The translations under genes and the position numbers were made by a program. A stretch of 64,000 nt of DNA from Blautia coccoides. GTDB taxonomy: Bacteria > Bacillota > Clostridia > Lachnospirales > Lachnospiraceae. The first letter of the stretch is position 1. Each line of letters starts with the position of its first letter. The notes under the pieces were generated by a model. The model was not told where the DNA came from and searched no databases. It worked only from the letters and a program-made list of their open reading frames with translations. Location of the stretch: NCBI RefSeq assembly GCF_034355335.1, contig NZ_CP136422.1, positions 1,925,001 to 1,989,000 on the forward strand. Reading direction: 5' to 3'. This document shows, one piece after another, positions 58,826-64,000 of this stretch.

Positions 58826-59073
58826 CCAGGTACCGCTGTCCTGCCAATTGTAGTGCTGTTTTGTGTATTCAGTAGATGGGGTTAATGGAAGATGAGACTT
58901 ATCAAAACGGCTTTGGGGAAGGCACGGTACAGGCATGGCATGGATTTTTGTTGGTAACAGTGAAGGGATTAGGCAGTTACAAGAATAACTGAATAAAGAA
59001 AGGAGCAGCAGGCCGGAAAAGCCGTGGCTTCTCACCGTATAGCATCAGTGGGAAAAACCTGCAATCAGTACAT

Positions 59074-59697
59074 ATGAAAGACGAAAAACAAAACTGGTTA
59101 GACTGGGCAGTGGAACTGCAGAGTCTGGCCCAGAGTGCCCTGTATTACTGCAAAGATAAGTACGATATAGAACGTTTTGAACGTATCCGTGAAATCTCTG
59201 CGGAGATCATCAGCCAGCAGGCAGAAATGCCTTTTGAGAAAGCAAAGGATTTGTTCTGCTGTGAGGTGGGGTATCAGACACCGAAAATGGACTGCAGGGC
59301 AGCGATCATTGAGGGGGACAAGATCCTTTTGGTGAAAGAAAATGACGGCAGATGGTCCATGCCCGGCGGATGGGTGGATGTAGATCTGTCTGTGAAGGAG
59401 AATACCATCAAAGAGGTGAAGGAGGAGGCAGGCCTTGATGTGACGGCTGATATGGTTATTGCCATACAAGACAGGGAAAAACACAATCAGCCCCGGTACG
59501 CCTATAAAATTTGCAAAGTGATTGTGTTGTGTACAGTAATAGGCGGACATTTTGAGAAAAATCTGGAAACTGTGGACAGCGGTTATTTTTCCATGGATGA
59601 ACTTCCCCTGTTGGCAGAAGATAAAAATACAAGGGAACAGATTGCTATGTGTTTTGAAGCAGCCAGAGCGGAGCACTGGAAGACGCAGTTTGACTGA
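59074..59697 (+). CDS. Nudix hydrolase (YjhB-like)
   Basis: A 207-residue protein with an N-terminal helical domain (about 1-65) and a C-terminal Nudix domain. The Nudix box reads GGWVDVDLS...KEVKEEAGL (about 108-131), with Asp and Lys at two places where the general motif has Glu and Arg; this is usual for the YjhB-type ADP-ribose/NDP-sugar group. It hydrolyses a nucleoside diphosphate linked to another group. The ribosome-binding site is weak. Confidence 0.85.
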   Translation: MKDEKQNWLDWAVELQSLAQSALYYCKDKYDIERFERIREISAEIISQQAEMPFEKAKDLFCCEVGYQTPKMDCRAAIIEGDKILLVKENDGRWSMPGGWVDVDLSVKENTIKEVKEEAGLDVTADMVIAIQDREKHNQPRYAYKICKVIVLCTVIGGHFEKNLETVDSGYFSMDELPLLAEDKNTREQIAMCFEAARAEHWKTQFD

Positions 59698-59724
59698 GAT
59701 ATGGTATAAACATCGCGAGGAATA

Positions 59725-60588
59725 ATGGAAGCTGAGTATATGGAAGGTGAGAAGATGGATACAGGGATGTTTACAGGACGTGCTTTTGATTACACACATG
59801 GAAGGCCTCTTTACGCAGAGGCGTTTATAAAGCTGCTGGCTGAAAGATTTGGTGTGGGTTCTGCAACTGTAACAGCGGATATTGGTTCTGGTACAGGAAA
59901 GTTTTCCGGCCAGCTCCTGAAACTAGGCTGTCGTGTATATAGTGTGGAGCCAAATGAACACATGCGGCTGGAAGCAGAGCGGATTTTGGGAAAGAATCCA
60001 CTTTTTTGTTCTGTGAAAGGAGATGCGTCTTCTTTGAATCTGCCTGTGTCAAGCTGTGATCTTGTGACGGCTGCCCAGGCATTTCACTGGTTTTCCCCAC
60101 TGGATTTCAGACGGGAATGTATACGGATATTAAAGCCCGGAGGCTATGTGTTTTTGATTTGGAATATGCGGGATATGGATTGTGAAATAAACAGAGAAAG
60201 CTATCAGATTTATAAAAAATATTGTCCCGGTTTTTTGGGCTTTGGCGGTGGGATAAAAAAGAATGACAGCCGCATTCGTCAGTTTTTTACAGGAGAGGAG
60301 TATCTGGAAAGCAGCGCTGCTGATATGGGGGAATGTGAAGCAGATTTCCGAAACGTCTGTGAAGTCATGAGTTTTGATCATCCGTTGTATTTTACCAAAG
60401 AAAAATTTATCAAAAGGAGCCGCTCTGGTTCTTATTCACTGAAAGAGACAGATAAAGGGTACAAGGAGTATATCCTGGAATTGGAAAAAGCATTTGACAG
60501 GTATGCAGTATCGGATATTCTGAAGATGCCCAACCATACCATGGTTTATGCAGGCCCATTGCAGAAACATTTTTTGCGGACAGAATAA
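59725..60588 (+). CDS. Class I SAM-dependent methyltransferase
   Basis: A 287-residue methyltransferase of the Methyltransf_11 type. Motif I is ADIGSGTGKFSGQLL (about 51-65), followed by VYSVEPNEHM (motif II), GDASSLNLPVSSCDLVTAAQAFHWF (motif IV/post) and LKPGGYVFLIWN. Acceptor unknown. The start is uncertain: ATG 59725 follows GAGG by six bases, and ATG 59755 follows AAGG by eight. Confidence 0.85.
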   Translation: MEAEYMEGEKMDTGMFTGRAFDYTHGRPLYAEAFIKLLAERFGVGSATVTADIGSGTGKFSGQLLKLGCRVYSVEPNEHMRLEAERILGKNPLFCSVKGDASSLNLPVSSCDLVTAAQAFHWFSPLDFRRECIRILKPGGYVFLIWNMRDMDCEINRESYQIYKKYCPGFLGFGGGIKKNDSRIRQFFTGEEYLESSAADMGECEADFRNVCEVMSFDHPLYFTKEKFIKRSRSGSYSLKETDKGYKEYILELEKAFDRYAVSDILKMPNHTMVYAGPLQKHFLRTE

Positions 60589-60615
60589 AACAAACATAAA
60601 GAGGAGGACAGTTTG

Positions 60616-61056
60616 ATGTTTACATATAAAGAAATTGAAAAAGATGATTTGGCAGCTCTTGCGGCCATGTATGTGGAAACCTTTAATGCCCCGCCCTGGA
60701 ATGATGCGTGGTCCCAGGAGACCGCAGAGATCAGGCTTAGGCAGATGGCAGAGGCAAAGACATTTTATGGTATCTGTGCGTTTGAGGGGGAAGTGCTCTG
60801 CGGTATGATATTCGGATTTGCCGAACAGTTTTATGATGGAGTATTATTTGAAATAAAAGAATTTTGTGTGAAAAATGCCAGCCGGGGAAATGGCATCGGT
60901 TCGGCTATCTACCGGGAATTTGAGAAAAGACTGCGTGAGAGAAACATTAAAGAAATTATGCTTATGACCCTGCGCGGGAATGCCACAGAGCATTTTTATG
61001 AAAAGAACGGTTTTGAGACAGAGAAAGATTTGATCTTTATGAAAAAGCAGCTCTGA
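60616..61056 (+). CDS. GNAT-family N-acetyltransferase
   Basis: A 146-residue acetyltransferase with the acetyl-CoA loop in VKNASRGNGIGSAIYREFEKRL (about 80-100) and the C-terminal FYEKNGFETEKDLIFMKK. The fold resembles aminoglycoside-type acetyltransferases, but the acceptor is unknown. GAGGAGG precedes the ATG at 60616. Confidence 0.84.
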   Translation: MFTYKEIEKDDLAALAAMYVETFNAPPWNDAWSQETAEIRLRQMAEAKTFYGICAFEGEVLCGMIFGFAEQFYDGVLFEIKEFCVKNASRGNGIGSAIYREFEKRLRERNIKEIMLMTLRGNATEHFYEKNGFETEKDLIFMKKQL

Positions 61057-61066
61057 CCACAATAGA

Positions 61067-61189
61067 ATGAGAGGCAGTTATGGAAAGAAAGCTTCCGGAA
61101 AGTGTAAAAAACAGCTTTTTGAGGAGTTGGGAATTGTTCCAGACTGGGATAAGATCAGGTATTATATCTTGCTGGATGAACTATTTTAG
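61067..61189 (+). pseudogene. 3' remnant of an APH(3')-type aminoglycoside phosphotransferase
   Basis: The frame ending at TAG 61187-61189 encodes GIVPDWDKIRYYILLDELF as its last 19 residues. This matches, as I recall it, the C-terminus of APH(3')-IIIa (GIKPDWEKIKYYILLDELF) at all but four positions. The catalytic part of the gene is missing: only about 25 residues align, and just upstream comes the stop of a GNAT gene. An ATG at 61067 opens the frame but has no ribosome-binding site. It is a deletion scar of a former phosphotransferase gene. A 44-codon frame at 61080 overlaps and is not thought to be real. Confidence 0.75.
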
Positions 61190-61218
61190 AATACTAATAA
61201 AGGAAGGGGAATGAAAAT

Positions 61219-61797
61219 ATGCAGCACAAAGGAACAGAGAAACTCCAGACAGAAAGATTGATCCTGCGGCGTTTTACCATACGGGATGCAGCAGCTATGT
61301 TCCGCAATTGGGCAAATGATGACCAGGTAACAAAATACCTTATGTGGCCGTCCCACAAAAGCCCGGAGGTGTCCCGAGAAGTTTTGGAAGACTGGATTTT
61401 CCACTATGGTGAGAAGGATTTCTATCAGTGGGCGATCACTGTAAAGGAAAACGGGGAGGAGCCTATAGGCTCTATTTCAGTTGTTTCCAAAGATGACTCC
61501 ATAGAGATGGTTCACATCGGTTACTGTATTGGAAAGAGATGGTGGCATCAGGGTGTGACTTCGGAGGCGCTTAAAGAGGTCATCCGTTTTTTCATGGAGG
61601 AAGTGAAGGTAAATCGTGTAGAAACCCGCCATGACCCACGAAATGTCAATTCTGGAAAAGTAATGAAAAAATGCGGTATGGTTTACGAAGGTACCAGAAG
61701 ACAGGCGGACAGGAATAACCAGGGGATATGCGATGCATCAGGGTATGCCATATTGGCAGAGGACTATTTTGGGGTATCCGCGCAGCGGAACTTTTGA
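61219..61797 (+). CDS. GNAT-family N-acetyltransferase (RimJ/RimL-like)
   Basis: A 192-residue acetyltransferase of the Acetyltransf_3 group: LQTERLILRRFTIRDAAAMFRNWANDDQVTKYL at the N-terminus, and the acetyl-CoA site around GYCIGKRWWHQGVTSEALKEVI (about 108-129). Its closest known relatives acetylate protein N-termini or small amines. GGAAGGGGAATG precedes the ATG. Its end overlaps the end of the convergent AraC gene by 34 bp. Confidence 0.87.
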   Translation: MQHKGTEKLQTERLILRRFTIRDAAAMFRNWANDDQVTKYLMWPSHKSPEVSREVLEDWIFHYGEKDFYQWAITVKENGEEPIGSISVVSKDDSIEMVHIGYCIGKRWWHQGVTSEALKEVIRFFMEEVKVNRVETRHDPRNVNSGKVMKKCGMVYEGTRRQADRNNQGICDASGYAILAEDYFGVSAQRNF

Positions 61798-62759
61798 GGC
61801 GTCATTTTATAGTGCTGCCGGAAGGTTTTGATAAAGGCAGCACTGCTTGTATACCCCACAGCTAACCCAATCTCCCGGACACTCAGGGAGGTGGAGGTGA
61901 GCAGGTCGGCAGCCTTAGCCATACGGCATTCTTTCAGGTAGCGGCCAATGGTCATGTGAAAGCACATGGAAAAACCTGCTTTCAGCTTCTGTTCATTTAG
62001 ACAAACCTGTTTACTGAGTTGTGAGATGGTTGGAGCATTGGCCGGATTTTCTGTCAGTATCTGTTTAGCCTGCTGAACTGCCGACAGATCAAACTCGTCA
62101 AAGGTGATTTTTTTCCTGCCTAAAAATACGCTGGGCATTACATCCGGTGCACGGAGTGCCCCCTGCCTGATGGACTCGGTCAGTATTCCCATGCACTGCA
62201 GCAGACAGCCTTCCAGCATAAGCGGGGTGAGGCTGTCTGTTTGTATTATTGGTAATAATTGGTGAAATATGGTGATGATTGCCGGGGGTAATGAATGGTA
62301 AGTGCGGTTTTTGGAGAGACTGTCCAGTACAGAAGCATGCGGGTCGATTGTTTTTAATTGTTTTAAGAAAGCAGGGAATAAGGCAAATTCAATTCCCCTG
62401 CAGTACTGTCCTGCATTCCAGAACTGCCGGCCCTTTATCTTCTCCTCCCGTACCAGAAAGGATGAAGGGGAGGAGGAGTGTGACGTAATCCCTTCAATTT
62501 CAAAATGGGTTTTGCCGTCGTAGAAACTGCCGAACCGGAGCACGGTCTCCTCTGATTCAAAGGCAAGAGAAAAGGAGGTTGCAGCCGTATAGTCTGCCGC
62601 GGCAAGTGAGTAAAGACCGGGCCGTTCATATAAAACAAAAATTCCGTCCTCTGGGCGGCTTTTGTTGGCAAAACGGGTGCAGTGATTACCTTTGACCGAA
62701 TGAAATCCCAGGTTTTGCAGAATATTATTTTGAAGGTCACGGTGACTGTGTATACTCAT
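61764..62759 (-). CDS. AraC-family regulator, PchR/YbtA-like
   Basis: A 331-residue regulator. The C-terminal double HTH spans about residues 235-325 (ISQLSKQVCLNEQKLKAGFSMCFHMTIGRYL and VGYTSSAAFIKTFRQHYKMTPQKF). The LNEQKLKAGF form is typical of AraC regulators that activate siderophore uptake (PchR, YbtA). The N-terminal 200 residues would bind the siderophore or another ligand. It is divergent from an iron-complex-type binding lipoprotein gene, which fits. The start at 62759 follows AAGGAG; an in-frame ATG at 62834 has no such site. Confidence 0.87.
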   Translation of the reverse strand: MSIHSHRDLQNNILQNLGFHSVKGNHCTRFANKSRPEDGIFVLYERPGLYSLAAADYTAATSFSLAFESEETVLRFGSFYDGKTHFEIEGITSHSSSPSSFLVREEKIKGRQFWNAGQYCRGIEFALFPAFLKQLKTIDPHASVLDSLSKNRTYHSLPPAIITIFHQLLPIIQTDSLTPLMLEGCLLQCMGILTESIRQGALRAPDVMPSVFLGRKKITFDEFDLSAVQQAKQILTENPANAPTISQLSKQVCLNEQKLKAGFSMCFHMTIGRYLKECRMAKAADLLTSTSLSVREIGLAVGYTSSAAFIKTFRQHYKMTPQKFRCADTPK

Positions 62760-62962
62760 TTTTATACTCCTTTTCCGATGATGAAACGACTTATCAGCAG
62801 CCATAACCGTCTCGTAGACAGCAGTTCGGATCATCCTGCATCGGCATTCTTATTATCCAGATGTAATCTTATTATTCCTCAGCTTCTGTGATTTACCACA
62901 TAAATCATGTTTTTTAATACGGTGACAGATATATTCTATTTAGGTGCAATTATAAAAAAATG

Positions 62963-62991
62963 TTGCCTTAAATAGTATAGTATGCTAGAAT
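62963..62991 (+). promoter_or_regulatory. Promoter of the iron-type binding-protein gene
   Basis: TTGCCT (62963-62968), a 17-bp spacer and TAGAAT (62986-62991). A dyad operator candidate lies just downstream. Confidence 0.6.
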
Positions 62992-63003
62992 GACTGCTGT
63001 CAA

Positions 63004-63021
63004 TTAGCTATAACTAACTAA
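63004..63021. promoter_or_regulatory. Possible iron-repressor (DtxR-type) box
   Basis: TTAGCTATAACTAACTAA contains the imperfect palindrome TTAG-N6-CTAA, which resembles the core of DtxR/IdeR boxes (TTAGG...CCTAA). It begins 13 bp after the -10 box, where a repressor would block transcription. The assignment to iron control is inferred from the gene it precedes. Confidence 0.4.
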
Positions 63022-63054
63022 AGAAAATTATGGTATGGAGAAAGGGCAGACATT

Positions 63055-64000
63055 ATGATGAATATGAGGAATAAACTGGTACCGTTTTTTGCTGTACTGA
63101 CTGCTGCGGGCCTGCTGACAGGCTGTTCGGGACAGAGGGCAGATGCAGAAAAAGGAAAGGTGGGTACAGGTAACGAGAGTACGGTTCAGGGTGCAGAAAG
63201 TCCTGATAAGAATATTTCCTCTTCCGCAGTGAAGGAGGGAATGCGCACAGTCCAGACAGATAAAGGTCAGGTTGAAATTCCTGAAAATCCACAGACCATT
63301 GTTTCTGACTATTATCTGGGTGAATTTTTGGCTGTGGATGTAAAACCGGCCATAGCCTCTCCTTATTCTCTGTCTAATCCGTTTCTTTCAGATAAAACGG
63401 AGGGCATTAAAGAAATGGACATTACCAGTGCGGAGACTTCTCTGGAAATGATAGTGGCCAAGGAGCCGGATCTGATCGTGACGATTACAGAGGCGGATTA
63501 TGAGAAATATTCTGAAATTGCTCCCACTGTTTATATTCAGGACGGAAAGAGAAGTGATGAGGAAGTCTTCCGCTATATTGCCGATCTGGTAGGAAAAAGC
63601 GGGGAAGCGGAGGAGTACATTGCTGATTTTAAGGAGCGTGCGCTGAGTGTAAAAGATGAGATACAAGGGATTGTAGGTGACAGGACCGTATCTATAGTGG
63701 AGGTATGGCCTCAGCAGATTTACACCATGGGCAGTCACTTTGCAAGGGGCGGCTCCATTCTCTACGATATGTGGGAACTGAAAGCACCTGAGGCAGTACA
63801 GAGAGAAATGGTGGACGGCGATACCCAGTATCAGGTGGTATCTCTGGAAGCCCTGCCGGAATATACAGGGGATTTTATCCTGTATGGCGTTCTGGCTGAT
63901 ACGGACGGATCCTATGTGGATGATTCCCGGCTCTGGAACAGTCTGGAAGCTGTACAAAAAGGGCGGATACTTCCTTATGAGCAGGTGTCCTTTATGCACA
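63055..64000 (+). CDS. Iron-complex/siderophore-type binding lipoprotein, 3' end cut by the window
   Basis: The first 315 codons are open to the window edge. The signal peptide ends in LLTGC (Cys25 from the first ATG), followed by a linker, then the Periplasmic-binding (FecB/FhuD-like) fold: GQVEIPENPQTIVSDYYLGEFLAVDVKPA, EPDLIVTITEADYEKYSEIAPTVYI and the VEVWPQQIYTMGSHFARGGSILYDMW block. It would capture a siderophore-bound iron for an ABC permease likely encoded beyond the window. AAAGGG precedes the ATG. The divergent AraC gene probably activates it. Confidence 0.88.
   Translation, partial: MMNMRNKLVPFFAVLTAAGLLTGCSGQRADAEKGKVGTGNESTVQGAESPDKNISSSAVKEGMRTVQTDKGQVEIPENPQTIVSDYYLGEFLAVDVKPAIASPYSLSNPFLSDKTEGIKEMDITSAETSLEMIVAKEPDLIVTITEADYEKYSEIAPTVYIQDGKRSDEEVFRYIADLVGKSGEAEEYIADFKERALSVKDEIQGIVGDRTVSIVEVWPQQIYTMGSHFARGGSILYDMWELKAPEAVQREMVDGDTQYQVVSLEALPEYTGDFILYGVLADTDGSYVDDSRLWNSLEAVQKGRILPYEQVSFMH

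Noticed and set aside
61080..61214. 44-codon small protein starting at ATG 61080
   Set aside because: It overlaps the APH(3') remnant in another frame, and only the latter has a recognisable family sequence.

Overview
The window reads as a chromosomal segment of an anaerobic, gut-type Firmicute, most likely a Lachnospiraceae/Clostridia member. The reasons are AGGAGG ribosome-binding sites, consensus sigma-A promoters, Lpl/Ytc-type sugar ABC transporters under YesM/YesN control, ferredoxin-linked 2-oxoacid oxidation with an ADP-forming acyl-CoA synthetase, a non-pyrrolysine MttB-family methyltransferase, and many transport-plus-catabolism operons. The genus cannot be fixed from sequence alone. 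No rRNA, tRNA, CRISPR array, phage or insertion sequence was seen.

Layout. (1) 1-2.6 kb, minus strand: an MttB-type methyltransferase and a TetR regulator that share one palindromic operator, plus the start of a further gene at the left edge. (2) 2.6-13.1 kb: an AraC regulator divergent from an operon with two oligopeptide-type ATPases, an MmgE/PrpD protein, an argininosuccinate-lyase-like C-N lyase, a binding lipoprotein, two permeases and an unrecognised protein. The epimerase/lyase pair recalls iminodisuccinate breakdown. (3) 13.2-19.4 kb: a second complete peptide/nickel-type ABC operon ending in a DJ-1-like protein without its Cys and a CstR-like two-Cys regulator. (4) 19.5-29.8 kb: an IclR regulator with three matching 24-bp operators, then a glutamate-dehydrogenase-like enzyme, MFS carrier, 2-oxoacid:ferredoxin oxidoreductase (four subunits), fused ADP-forming acyl-CoA synthetase and BCCT carrier. 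Together these could run amino acid -> 2-oxo acid -> acyl-CoA -> acid + ATP. (5) 30-52.9 kb: a minus-strand YesM/YesN system and glycosidase-like protein, divergent from a long sugar operon (serine hydrolase, racemase-like protein, PfkB kinase, aldolase, fucose/arabinose-type isomerase, LplB/YtcP/lipoprotein transporter, four TIM-barrel isomerases, two Gfo/Idh oxidoreductases), then a DUF1537 kinase and an aldo/keto reductase. (6) 52.9-64 kb: an accessory block with a Mef-like MFS exporter behind a leader-peptide attenuator, a hydrolase, a BtrH-like protein with MerR regulator, an AT-rich island with a duplicated promoter, Nudix, methyltransferase and GNAT genes, a remnant of an aminoglycoside phosphotransferase, and a divergent AraC/iron-type binding-protein pair cut by the right edge.

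The most novel signal is a pair of predicted small RNAs (about 19573-19730 and 29844-29952). Both start from consensus promoters carrying the same CCC(C/A)(G/T)GGGG(C/T)GGCTTG element. Both expose a CCTCCGC anti-Shine-Dalgarno motif in a hairpin loop, share the 13-mer GATTTGAATTCAC, and end in strong hairpins. The same promoter element drives the second ABC operon, so these units may be co-regulated.
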